A DNA stretch of 64,000 bases from Antedon mediterranea (lineage: Eukaryota > Echinodermata > Crinoidea > Comatulida > Antedonidae): contig NC_092674.1 in NCBI RefSeq assembly GCF_964355755.1, positions 31,050,001 to 31,114,000 on the forward strand. Reading direction: 5' to 3'. The notes under the pieces were generated by a model. The model searched no databases. It worked only from the letters and a program-made list of their open reading frames with translations, and was not told the DNA's origin. The position numbers and the translations under genes are program-made. Of this stretch, positions 35,121 through 47,215 are shown in pieces. Numbering within the stretch: position 1 is the stretch's first letter; each line of letters starts with the position of its first letter.

Positions 35121-38100
35121 AAGTTAAACCCCATCTTGCACGACAGACTGATTGTTCCAAAGCAAGTTAAACCCCATCTTGCAGGACAGGCTGATTGTTC
35201 CAAAGCAAGTTAAACCCCATCTTGCAGGACAGGCTGATTGTTCCAAAGCAAGTTAAACCCCATCTTGCAGGACAGGCTGATTGTTCCAAAGCAAGTTAAA
35301 CCCCATCTTGCAGGACAGGCTGATTGTTCCAAAGCAAGTTAAACCCCATCTTGCAGGACAGGCTGATTGTTCTAAAGCAAGTTAAACCCCATCTTGCACG
35401 ACAGGCTGATTGTTCCAAAGCAAGTTAAACCCCATCTTGCAGGACAGGCTGATTGTTCCAAAGCAAGTTAAACCCCATCTTGCAGGACAGGCTGATTGTT
35501 CCAAAGCAAGTTAAACCCCATCTTGCAGTACAGGCTGATTGTTCTAAAGCAAGTTAAACCCCATCTTGCAGGACAGGCTGATTGTTCCAAAGCAAGTTAA
35601 ACCCCATCTTGCAGGACAGGCTGATTGTTCCAAAGCAAGTTAAACCCCATCTTGCAGGACAGGCTGATTGTTCCAAAGCAAGTTAAACCCCATCTTGCAC
35701 GACAGGCTGATTGTTCCAAAGCAAGTTAAACCCCATCTTGCAGTACAGGCTGATTGTTCCAAAGCAAGTTAAACCCCATCTTGCAGGACAGGCTGATTGT
35801 TCCAAAGCAAGTTAAACCCCATCTTGCACGACAGGCTGATTGTTCCAAAGCAAGTTAAACCCCATCTTGCAGGACAGGCTGATTGTTCCAAAGCAAGTTA
35901 AACCCCATCTTGCAGGACAGGCTGATTGTTCCAAAGCAAGTTAAACCCCATCTTGCACGACAGGCTGATTGTTCCAAAGCAAGTTAAACCCCATCTTGCA
36001 GGACAGGCTGATTGTTCCAAAGCAAGTTAAACCCCATCTTGCAGGACAGGCTGATTGTTCCAAAGCAAGTTAAACCTCATCTTGCAGGACAGGCTGATTG
36101 TTCCAAAGCAAGTTAAACCCCATCTTGCAGGACAGGCTGATTGTTCCAAAGCAAGTTAAACCCCATCTTGCAGTACAGGCTGATTGTTCCAAAGCAAGTT
36201 AAACCCCATCTTGCAGTACAGGCTGATTGTTCCAAAGCAAGTTAAACCCCATCTTGCAGGACAGGCTGATTGTTCCAAAGCAAGTTAAACCCCATCTTGC
36301 AGGACAGGCTGATTGTTCCAAAGCAAGTTAAACCCCATCTTGCAGGACAGGCTGATTGTTCCAAAGCAAGTTAAACCCCATCTTGCAGGACAGGCTGATT
36401 GTTCCAAAGCAAGTTAAACCTCATCTTGCAGGACAGGCTGATTGTTCCAAAGCAAGTTAAACCCCATCTTGCAGTACAGGCTGATTGTTCCAAAGCAAGT
36501 TAAACCCCATCTTGCAGGACAGGCTGATTGTTCCAAAGCAAGTTAAACCCCATCTTGCAGTACAGGCTGATTGTTTCAAAGCAAGTTAAACCCCATCTTG
36601 CAGTACAGGCTGATTGTTCCAAAGCAAGTTAAACCCCATCTTGCAGGACAGGCTGATTGTTCCAAAGCAAGTTAAACCCCATCTTGCAGGACAGGCTGAT
36701 TGTTCCAAAGCAAGTTAAACCCCATCTTGCAGGACAGGCTGATTGTTCCAAAGCAAGTTAAACCTCATCTTGCAGGACAGGCTGATTGTTCCAAAGCAAG
36801 TTAAACCCCATCTTGCACGACAGGCTGATTGTTCCAAAGCAAGTTAAACCCCATCTTGCAGGACAGGCTGATTGTTCTAAAGCAAGTTAAACCCCATCTT
36901 GCACGACAGGCTGATTGTTCCAAAGCAAGTTAAACCCCATCTTGCACGACAGGCTGATTGTTCCAAAGCAAGTTAAACCCCATCTTGCAGGACAGGCTGA
37001 TTGTTCCAAAGCAAGTTAAACCTCATCTTGCAGGACAGGCTGATTGTTCCAAAGCAAGTTAAACCCCATCTTGCAGGACAGGCTGATTGTTCCAAAGCAA
37101 GTTAAACCCCATCTTGCAGGACAGGCTGATTGTTCCAAAGCAAGTTAAACCCCATCTTGCAGGACAGGCTGATTGTTCCAAAGCAAGTTAAACCCCATTT
37201 TGCAGGACAGGCTGATTGTTCCAAAGCAAGTTAAACCCCATCTTGCAGGACAGGCTGATTGTTCCAAAGCAAGTTAAACCCCATCTTGCAGGACAGGCTG
37301 ATTGTTCCAAAGCAAGTTAAACCCCATCTTGCAGGACAGGCTGATTGTTCCAAAGCAAGTTAAACCTCATCTTGCAGGACAGGCTGATTGTTCCAAAGCA
37401 AGTTAAACCCCATCTTGCAGGACAGGCTGATTGTTCCAAAGCAAGTTAAACCCCATCTTGCAGGACAGGCTGATTGTTCCAAAGCAAGTTAAACCCCATC
37501 TTGCAGTACAGGCTGATTGTTCCAAAGCAAGTTAAACCCCATCTTGCACGACAGGTTGATTGTTCCAAAGCAAGTTAAACCCCATCTTGCAGGACAGGCT
37601 GATTGTTCCAAAGCAAGTTAAACCCCATCTTGCAGGACAGGCTGATTGTTCTAAAGCAAGTTAAACCCCATCTTGCACGACAGGCTGATTGTTCCAAAGC
37701 AAGTTAAACCCCATCTTGCAGTACAGGCTGATTGTTCCAAAGCAAGTTAAACCCCATCTTGCACGACAGGCTGATTGTTCCAAAGCAAGTTAAACCCCAT
37801 CTTGCACGACAGGCTGATTGTTCCAAAGCAAGTTAAACCCCATCTTGCAGGACAGGCTGATTGTTCTAAAGCAAGTTAAACCCCATCTTGCAGGACAGGC
37901 TGATTGTTCCAAAGCAAGTTAAACCCCATCTTGCAGGACAGGCTGATTGTTCCAAAGCAAGTTAAACCCCATCTTGCAGGACAGGCTGATTGTTCCAAAG
38001 CAAGTTAAACCCCATCTTGCAGTACAGGCTGATTGTTCTAAAGCAAGTTAAACCCCATCTTGCAGGACAGGCTGATTGTTCCAAAGCAAGTTAAACCCCA

Positions 38101-40022
38101 TCTTGCAGGACAGGCTGATTGTTCCAAAGCAAGTTAAACCCCATCTTGCAGGACAGGCTGATTGTTCTAAAGCAAGTTAAACCCCATCTTGCAGGACAGG
38201 CTGATTGTTCCAAAGCAAGTTAAACCCCATCTTGCAGTACAGGCTGATTGTTCCAAAGCAAGTTAAACCCCATCTTGCAGGACAGGCTGATTGTTCCAAA
38301 GCAAGTTAAACCCCATCTTGCACGACAGGCTGATTGTTCCAAAGCAAGTTAAACCCCATCTTGCAGGACAGGCTGATTGTTCCAAAGCAAGTTAAACCTC
38401 ATCTTGCAGGACAGGCTGATTGTTCCAAAGCAAGTTAAACCCCATCTTGCACGACAGGCTGATTGTTCCAAAGCAAGTTAAACCCCATCTTGCAGGACAG
38501 GCTGATTGTTCCAAAGCAAGTTAAACCCCATCTTGCAGGGCAGGCTGATTGTTCCAAAGCAAGTTAAACCCCATCTTGCAGGACAGGCTGATTGTTCCAA
38601 AGCAAGTTAACCCCCATCTTGCACGACAGGCTGATTGTTCCAAAGCAAGTTAAACCCCATCTTGCAGGACAGGCTGATTGTTCCAAAGCAAGTTAAACCC
38701 CATCTTGCAGGACAGGCTGATTGTTCCAAAGCAAGTTAAACCCCATCTTGCAGGACAGGCTGATTGTTCCAAAGCAAGTTAAACCCCATCTTGCAGGACA
38801 GGCTGATTGTTCCAAAGCAAGTTAACCCCCATCTTGCAGGACAGGCTGATTGTTCCAAAGCAAGTTAAACCCCATCTTGCAGGACAGGCTGATTGTTCCA
38901 AAGCAAGTTAAACCCCATCTTGCAGGACAGGTTGATTGTTCCAAAGCAAGTTAACCCCCATCTTGCAGGACAGGCTGATTGTTCCAAAGCAAGTTAAACC
39001 CCATCTTGCAGGACAGGCTGATTGTTCCAAAGCAAGTTAAACCCCATCTTGCAGGACAGGCTGATTGTTCCAAAGCAAGTTAAACCCCATCTTGCAGGAC
39101 AGGCTGATTGTTCCAAAGCAAGTTAAACCCCATCTTGCAGGACAGGCTGATTGTTCTAAAGCAAGTTAAACCCCATCTTGCAGGACAGGCTGATTGTTCC
39201 AAAGCAAGTTAAACCCCATCTTGCACGACAGGCTGATTGTTCCAAAGCAAGTTAAACCCCATCTTGCACGACAGGCTGATTGTTCCAAAGCAAGTTAAAC
39301 CTCATCTTGCACGACAGGCTGATTGTTCCAAAGCAAGTTAAACCCCATCTTGCACGACAGGCTGATTGTTCCAAAGCAAGTTAAACCCCATCTTGCAGGA
39401 CAGGCTGATTGTTCCAAAGCAAGTTAAACCCCATCTTGCAGGACAGGCTGATTGTTCCAAAGCAAGTTAAACCCCATCTTGCAGGACAGGCTGATTGTTC
39501 CAAAGCAAGTTAAACCTCATCTTGCACGACAGACTGATTGTTCCAAAGCAAGTTAAACCCCATCTTGCAGGACAGGCTGATTGTTCCAAAGCAAGTTAAA
39601 CCCCATCTTGCAGGACAGGCTGATTGTTCCAAAGCAAGTTAAACCCCATCTTGCAGGACAGGCTGATTGTTCCAAAGCAAGTTAAACCCCATCTTGCAGG
39701 ACAGGCTGATTGTTCCAAAGCAAGTTAAACCCCATCTTGCAGGACAGGCTGATTGTTCCAAAGCAAGTTAAACCCCATCTTGCAGGACAGGCTGATTGTT
39801 CCAAAGCAAGTTAAACCCCATCTTGCACGACAGGCTGATTGTTCCAAAGCAAGTTAAACCTCATCTTGCACGACAGGCTGATTGTTCCAAAGCAAGTTAA
39901 ACCCCATCTTGCAGGACAGGCTGATTGTTCCAAAGCAAGTTAAACCCCATCTTGCAGGACAGGCTGATTGTTCCAAAGCAAGTTAAACCCCATCTTGCAC
40001 GACAGGCTGATTGTTCCAAAGC
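35121..40022 (+). repeat. 43-bp satellite, exactly 114 units
   Basis: The array spans 4,902 bp, which is 114 x 43, with no net indel. The unit contains AAACCCCATCTTGCAGGACA and then GGCTGATTGTTCCAAAGCAA. Variation is limited to a few sites: GGACAGG, CGACAGG or GTACAGG; CCCCATC or CCTCATC; TTCCAAAG or TTCTAAAG. TAA in every unit, with 43 not divisible by 3, closes all plus frames, and the minus strand is likewise closed, so it is non-coding. The CCTCATC variant shows an 8-unit (344-bp) spacing several times. Confidence 0.99.
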
Positions 40023-40368
40023 AAGATCTATCATCATGTTAGCCTAATCATGCAGAATTACCTTACTTATTTCTCAATCTTTTTACTGTGTTTTTATATG
40101 TTTTACTCATTTATAATATAATCTAAGATAAAAACCTCAAAATAAAGAAATACTGGCCAACTGTATGTTGGTTTTCTGTAGAATGCTATGTAAATACCAG
40201 ATTATTAATATTATTATTTAACGAGTCGCTAGGGTTAGGATTAAATTGGTATTTGCCTTGACCTGATTCATCATTAATATCCACTACATTTGACATATTG
40301 CATTTTCAATTCCTATAACCAAATGATAAGTTGAAGCTTATTATCTTATTGAAGGATTCCTCTTTACT
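40023..40368. other. AT-rich spacer
   Basis: Nothing supportable was seen. Confidence 0.5.
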
Positions 40369-40592
40369 AAAGCTCTGTCTACACTATCAAACTTTATTTG
40401 ACAAAAAAAATGTGATGTGTCCATATGGACATGATGATGTCATATCACTACCATATTTGGGCACATCACTACCATATTTGGGCACATCACTACCATATTT
40501 GGGCACATCACTACCATATTTGGGCACATCACTACCATATTTGGGCACATCACACTTTTATGTTGAACTAGTTTGATAGTGTAGACAGAGCT
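40369..40592 (+). mobile_element. MITE family A, copy 6, intact, five 21-bp core units
   Basis: The left terminus AAAGCTCTGTCTACACTATC is matched by the right terminus GATAGTGTAGACAGAGCT. The core has five identical 21-bp units (ACTACCATATTTGGGCACATC). The plus-strand open frame with repeated SLPYLGT is only the translation of this core. Confidence 0.97.
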
Positions 40593-42480
40593 CAAGAAAC
40601 CAACTTTTAGCTGTCAAAGAGGGGAGCTATATGTTGGTTTAGACAAAATTTTATTTCTCATATTTTCTATTTAGGTTCATCTACTATCTGTTATAAGATG
40701 GTGCACAAAATGTGTACTTTTGTGTTGTGTTTACCCCTTATTGTCCCCCTTATGTCCTTTAACATTTCGACATTTCAAAAGAACATAATAAAGTTGTCCG
40801 TACAGCTGTGGATATTTATGTGCAGATAATGTTGAAAATGATGTTTTAATGTAAACATTACAGTAGTATCATTTACTTGATGATCGTACAATATCATTTT
40901 CATGTGTTATATAATATTCTCAATAAGTTTCACTGTGTTTGTTGATAAAATGACTTGGAAAGAAGCGCATAGCATAAAGAAAAATAACTATTTATTATTA
41001 GATAAAAAACTCTACTTTTGCCATCCAACTCAAACATATTGGTATATGTCCTTTAGTTGGTTCACGAAATTGTCTGAGCATGCATTCAGTCAATACATTT
41101 TTTTTTTATATGTTGACTTCATTTGGGTGGGTCACTACATTTGAGGAATATGCTTATGCTCATTCTGTTCAGGGAGTATGGTTATAATTGAGTGTATGGA
41201 GTGTCCCTACTGTACCAACATAACTTTTTGTATAAAATTACTCTAAACTTGAGCCCAGGGAAAATGATAACAAACAACTATTTATCATACCTGATCTTCT
41301 AGGGGAATTCAAGGGGTTAGAGTTTATATGGATTAAGATCTGTTTCCTTTCTCTGAAGACCATTTATTTTCTCATATTTGTATTGTTTTTTTCTATTTGT
41401 CCTTTCTAATCCAATCATTGTCATTCAGATTTTCTGTGTTCATTTCTCCAGGGAGTATGGTTTACTTACATTTTATCTTCACAAAATATTCTTTCATCAT
41501 TCATTATACTCGCTGTTGTCTACAATTATCTGGTAAATGCACGTTTCTCTCCTGGGAAGGCGAGTTTCTTATATTTTATCCATATATTTAATATTCTTGC
41601 ATTGTTTTCATGATTGTCATCTTTATATATTTGTGTACGTTCAATAACTGCACCTATTTGATTTCTCAGGGGAAACAGGAAGATACTACACTCAAATTTT
41701 TACATAATAATCTTGCGTTGTACATAATTATTACCATGTATGCGTGTTTGCATAGTGTTCAATAAACGCGCCTTAACTGACTGTTTTCCATGTAACGTGA
41801 TAGTCCACATCGTGAACGCAGGATAATTAGTATCTTTGATTGACGCATCCACTTATATGCGGTGTAAACGGAAAGCATGACCTTATGGGTATTGGTTCTA
41901 GTCCTCTGCGGACGCAATGTAGGGTGGAAACTATGGTTGGTTAGGACAGCACATCTTTCTGAACCTTAATTGAGGGTCTTTAAATTGAGGGTCTTCGAAA
42001 CCTAGTGTTTAGTTTGTTGGTTGGTTAAGGGTGTCCAAGCTCCAGCTTCTTAACCTTTTGGTTGGTTGAGGTTGTCCATCCTCGCTGTACAGTTTGGTCG
42101 ATTGTCAACAAATTTATTTGACATTTTGAGGACTGACAGTCACTGATCTGCACATTCGTAAATAGCATGACCTTTGAACTCCATGGTACTGATGCTGCAG
42201 TACTTTTGTAGTATAATTAATGGCATGGTACTTTGATATTTCTAAGTTTTATTACCAATGACAAATTGATTGACTTATATCATAAATCATTTTGTTTGGC
42301 TTTCTAACTTCTTAAATTTCTATACTGAAAAAAATGTTAACTAATTTTTTTATTAACATTTTTCATTTTAATGTTTATGTATCAACTAAATACTGGATTT
42401 AAACATTAATTTCAGGTTCTGTAGTTTTAATCTTTACTTACTATCAACTTTCCTACTCAATCAAAATCAGAACAAACTCA
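40593..42480. other. AT-rich spacer
   Basis: A B-box-like GGTTCTAGTCC at 41896 sits in a GC-richer patch (41800-42080), possibly an old tRNA-derived SINE. The open frames at 40902 and 41397 have no support. Confidence 0.4.
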
Positions 42481-42496
42481 GAGAAGTAGTTTAGGA

Positions 42497-42760
42497 TTTT
42501 TGCAGTAAGCTAGAAAATGTAGAAACTCCAGGAAAAGACTGAAAATAGATCATTTAAACTTTCATTTCAGCTATTTTTAATTGAACTGTACTTAATAGAA
42601 AACTTTACTCAATCAGAAAATTAGCAAAATTTTGCAGTAAGCTAGAAAATGTAGTATGTAACTAAATTGTACCTCCAGGAAATACTGTTCTCATTATGTA
42701 AAAGATTGTTTACATAAACTTATAAAATAGATCATATGGCAGGATGTGTATGTAGATGTT
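42497..42760 (+). repeat. Two-copy duplication, period 132 bp
   Basis: TTTGCAGTAAGCTAGAAAAT recurs at 42499 and 42631. Each copy is followed by TGTAG, a CTCCAGGAAA block and later AAAATAGATCAT. Old tandem duplication. Confidence 0.7.
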
Positions 42761-44385
42761 TATTTATAGTGGCCAAGTAGCAATTAAAAAACTTAACAGA
42801 GATCTTTAACCAGTGCTCCGAATCTGTGCTACACTTTTTTGTGATTTCTTTTCTTCCTCGATTACATTTAAAATTTCAAATCATCATATAATTAACGATT
42901 CATTTTTTCAAATCATTTGTAATCATTGAAATCACTCTTTACTATATTTGTGTAATCATAATCATACTCAATTAACTATCAAATTATTCCATCATCACTT
43001 GAAGAAATTAACGAAGAGTAAATCTTTGTATTAATACATCTCAAATATTTTCACACAAACGGTTTAAACGTGCTTCTACAATAATAGTTGGTGTTATTGT
43101 TTATGAGTAAACAACTGTAAACTTGTCCAATAAAGTATATGGTGATGTTTTATGAGCTGTTGAACGTTTAACAAAGTAAACATTGTAAATGTTTTCTTAC
43201 ACAAGGGCGATTAAACGACAATAATGGAAGTGAAGTTTGATCAACAGACAAGTTTGAAATGGGTTTGTGTTTTTACGATAACAAGACCACAATTCATTGT
43301 GTTAAATGTCTGTTATTCATACTCATTTGCACACCTTCTAACAAACTTTAATATTCTCACTATTAGGTGACGTAAATTATACAGGATCCAAAATGTCTGT
43401 AATTATCTTTTTACACATTTATTAACAAAATATAGGGTTAGGGTTAGTCTTGATTTTATATGAGAAATGACATATGTTCACTGTTATTGTTTAATTCATA
43501 CTTTTTAACACATTTAAAGTACTTTTTAAGGTTTATAGTCAAACTTTACATATATAATGATTTCCAGAAAATTTAAACAATTTCCTAAACTTTTTTCTTT
43601 AGGCTAACTATTCACAATACAACAGCCGACTCTCTAAAAACCAGAAACTTTCCCAACAACTTTCTTAAGGTACAGAAAATCCAAAATTATTTTTTTATTA
43701 TTAAAAACACAATTGGAATACCAAATTTTCTGGAAAATCAGACATATGCCAGCCCAATGGTGGTCGGTGGGAAAGTCAACTGTAGTAAAAATGTTGCCAT
43801 TTTAAAAGGAAAAGGGAAAAAATGAAAAAAAGGGAAAAAATGGAAAAAAGGGGAAAAATTGAAATGGAAAATGTACATTCCATTGTTTATGTTAAAGACA
43901 AACTTATGTAAAAGTAAATTATTTGAAAATGTTGACCTCTTGATGTCTCCCTTTGTATGGTTATTAAACAAGTTTCTAATGGATTCAAAATGAAGCGTGT
44001 ATTTTGATACTCGGCAAGAAACAATAATGATATTAGTCTGCAATTACTGGCAAGCACAGTTCATTGAGGCTAAAACACCAATCGATTTCTGAATACTTAA
44101 TCTACCAATAATGTTAATTGATTGATTCTCATTATTTGTTTAATTGTTTAATGTTAATTAGTATTTTAATGTTGTATGTCTTATGATGTTGTATTTTTTG
44201 CCGACATATTCATGTCTTTTCTTTGGTGGGAATTCTGGCAGAACGCTGAACAACCTCTCAACCTTGCATACATTTTCTCTGAAATGCATTGAAATCAGGA
44301 GTAAGGAGCAGGAGTATTAATATTAAAACGTTCAGCAATTCAGACTTTTTTTTATATATTCTGCTAAGTAAAGCATAGTGTAACC
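42761..44385. other. AT-rich spacer with purine tract at 43800-43866
   Basis: The GGGAAAAAATG-type purine run explains the Phe-rich minus-strand frame at 43738-44043, which is not called as a gene. Two TTAGGG units at 43433-43446 are not a telomeric array. Confidence 0.5.
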
Positions 44386-44833
44386 CATCAGATAAATGGT
44401 AGTCCCTAGATGAGGCTTGTGCACCCCTCATGGTGTCTCTCCATCAGATAAATGGTAGTCCCTAGACGAGGCTTGTGCACCCCTCATGGTGTCTCTCCAT
44501 CAGATAAATGGTAGTCCCTAGATGAGGCTTGTGCACCCCTCATGGTGTCTCTCCATCAGATAAATGGTAGTCCCTAGATGAGGCTTGTGCACCCCTCATG
44601 GTGTCTCTCCATCAGATAAATGGTAGTCCCTAGATGAGGCTTGTGCACCCCTCATGGTGTCTCTCCATCAGATAAATGGTAGTCCCTAGATGAGGCTTGT
44701 GCACCCCTCATGGTGTCTCTCCATCAGATAAATGGTAGTCCCTAGATGAGGCTTGTGCACCCCTCATGGTGTCTCTCCATCAGATAAATGGTAGTCCCTA
44801 GATGAGGCTTGTGCACCCCTCATGGTGTCTCTC
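44386..44833 (+). repeat. 56-bp minisatellite, exactly 8 near-identical units
   Basis: 448 bp equals 8 x 56. Each unit contains TGAGGCTTGTGCACCCCTCA, itself a partial palindrome. Only one substitution (AGACGAGG in unit 2) was seen, so the array expanded recently or is being homogenised. Confidence 0.98.
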
Positions 44834-44872
44834 AAACATTTCTTTTGTAGTATTTCCACTTACTCTTCCTTC

Positions 44873-44979
44873 CAGCTCTGTCTACATTATCAAAAAAAAA
44901 AAGTGTGATGTGCCCAAATGTGGAGTGATATGCTTAAATATGATTGTGATAAGACATTGATAGTGTAGACAGCGCTTTA
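44873..44979 (-). mobile_element. MITE family A, copy 7, internally deleted
   Basis: The left terminus AGCTCTGTCTACATTATCAA is followed by an A-run, a short core (GTGATGTGCCCAAATGTGG...) and the right terminus TTGATAGTGTAGACAGCGCT. At 107 bp it is the shortest copy with both ends. Confidence 0.9.
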
Positions 44980-45270
44980 CTTTATTTTATAGCTTTTCAC
45001 AAATGATGATTAGTAATAATGTTCATTCAAAATGATTGCTATACACTTGTCAGGCATCTGTATCCTAATCTATACATCTCAGTTGAAGCCTAGTAGCCTA
45101 TTTTTTCTGATTTAATTTTTGAATGTGAAGTTCTGTATTATGAGCTTTTTATCATCCATTCATCTATTATTTTCATCATCCATTCATTTATTATTTTCGT
45201 CTTCTATTCATATATTTAGTTTTCATTTCTACATGTTCATCGTTATTGTATATTTACTATAGATTTTTAA

Positions 45271-45345
45271 TACAGTCGACTTTCCCAATAACGGACACGC
45301 TTGGGCTGGCATAATATGTCTGGTTTTCTCTCGAATACTTTTACA
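45271..45345 (+). mobile_element. Possible pogo/Tigger-like end
   Basis: TACAGTCGACTTTCCCAATA followed by ACGGACACGCTTGGGCTGG matches the style of pogo/Tigger termini (CAGTCGA...ACGGACA). A single end only. Confidence 0.45.
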
Positions 45346-46925
45346 GTATAACAAATAGTAGACTTTGATGTAAACTTGATTATCAACTTTAGATTTCAGT
45401 TTTAATCTTCATAACATCTTTAATACATTTTTAATACAATTTATGGCAAAGTTATACTTCTAATTGATTTTTAGTTTTAATTTATTCATTAGGTTATGAA
45501 ATTTAATATTTAAACAATTGCTCTCTTGAATAAGGTATGCCTGTAATTATGCATGTAATTAATTAAAACTCTGGTAAGTTATTCAGTTCCAAGAAAGACA
45601 GACGACCCTAGATTGTATATCAATATGAATACAGTACAGGTAGAGAATGTTAAGATTTAGTAACATCTGTGTTATAAGGCTTAGGATCATGATGATGAGA
45701 ATGCACTATTGTGTTGCTTGTATAAACTGTTTGTGAACAGGCCCAACTACTGTGAACTAAAGCTGCATTCACACTGAGTCAGGAATAAGTAGTTATGAAA
45801 TGTTAGATTTTTTCGTATTCTATACGGCACCCGGAATGAGTTTGTAACCGGTTCTAGTTTTAAAACACTACACCAATTTTTCATTCTTTCTTTATCTGGC
45901 CACCAAACCTTGCTAAATTAATTTGAACATGTTATGCCAAATCCATGAATCTGGAACATTTTCAAAATAAGCAATCACAACAAATTCTGAATTATTTACT
46001 AATGTAAATTCTACAGATGTACAAAATTGTCTTTGTTAAAGTTAATGGCATGTTCTAAATTTGAACGGCTTACACAAAGCAGTTCTTGTCCACAGAATAG
46101 TACAATAATCTGATGTACAATATTGAAATTGTATTTTCTATTGTTCATAGCAATTTAACTTAAGCATATTTTAATTTTAGTTGTAATTGTTTGCAAACAG
46201 TATATTATTATGATGATGATTACAATTTATGAGATACCTGCATTACAATTTCTGCTCACTCCAATTGATGTTTTTAAATTGTTTTATGCATAAATAATAA
46301 TTTTATTAGGATTTTTAATTTTCCTTTTTTTTCTCTCTTTCATGTGTGTAACCCACATTTATTAATTCTTTTCAGAACATTTAGGTAAAATCACAGAAAT
46401 ATGATTATAAAAAATTGGTTGGTTGCCCAAATGAAAATCACAAAATTATTTGAAATAAAACCAGTTATTCATGTAGATTAGTTCATTGTTAGATACTAAC
46501 AATTAAAATTTAAATCTAGAACAATTTTAAAATAGCATTTAAAAAATACATACAGGTCCATTTTTACTGTTGAAAAAAAACATTTTCCAAATGTAGTTTA
46601 TGATTAATGCCTTAGTTGCATAAATGGACAAAAATAACTCTGAAATGAAGTCTGTTTCTGCAAACCTAGAATTACTTATTTGACGTAGATGGATGGTAGT
46701 GAAAATCAAATGATATTGGTAAACCTAGCCATCGGCAACTTTCTCAATATGTTTCCATGGAAAATTCAGAAATGTTTTTGGTAATCTAGTTTTTTGGGGT
46801 TGGTGAGAAAATGTATAAAGAACGACAAATTATGCTTCCTTTTACTTGCTATATGGAGGTTAACTTAACTAAATTAATGTTCCAATTTGTTTTTCTGTAA
46901 AGAATTTAACTCAAAGATAGTTAAA
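45346..46925. other. AT-rich spacer
   Basis: Nothing supportable was seen. Confidence 0.5.
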
Positions 46926-46929
46926 TAAT

Positions 46930-47215
46930 TAACATTTTGTTATCCTTATCATCACCATAATTTCATCATTACCATCGTTGTATCATCTTTATAATTTATC
47001 TTTATCATCATCTTCCTTATCATAATTCCATCATCATCTTTATCATCATTTCATCATCATAATTTCATCATTATCTTTATCACAATTTCATCATCATCAT
47101 CCTGTCAAAATGTTATCATCATCCTTATCATTATTAATCATCATCATTATCAGTATATTATATTTATCGTTATAATCCTTGTTATCATAATTTCATCATC
47201 AATCACCTTATCACT
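46930..47215 (+). repeat. TCATCA/TTATCA-rich microsatellite region
   Basis: Imperfect ATC and ATAATTTC words repeated across 285 bp. No higher unit was recognised. Confidence 0.8.

Noticed and set aside
35121-40022. CRISPR-like array or coding repeat
   Set aside because: Units are contiguous with no unique spacers, the context is eukaryotic, and all frames are closed by recurring stops.
40331-40576. Repeat protein with SLPYLGT units
   Set aside because: The frame is the translation of the 21-bp core of a non-autonomous MITE with intact termini.
43430-43447. Telomeric repeat
   Set aside because: Only two TTAGGG units.
43738-44043. A 101-codon Phe-rich protein
   Set aside because: A large part is the translation of a purine tract at 43800-43866.
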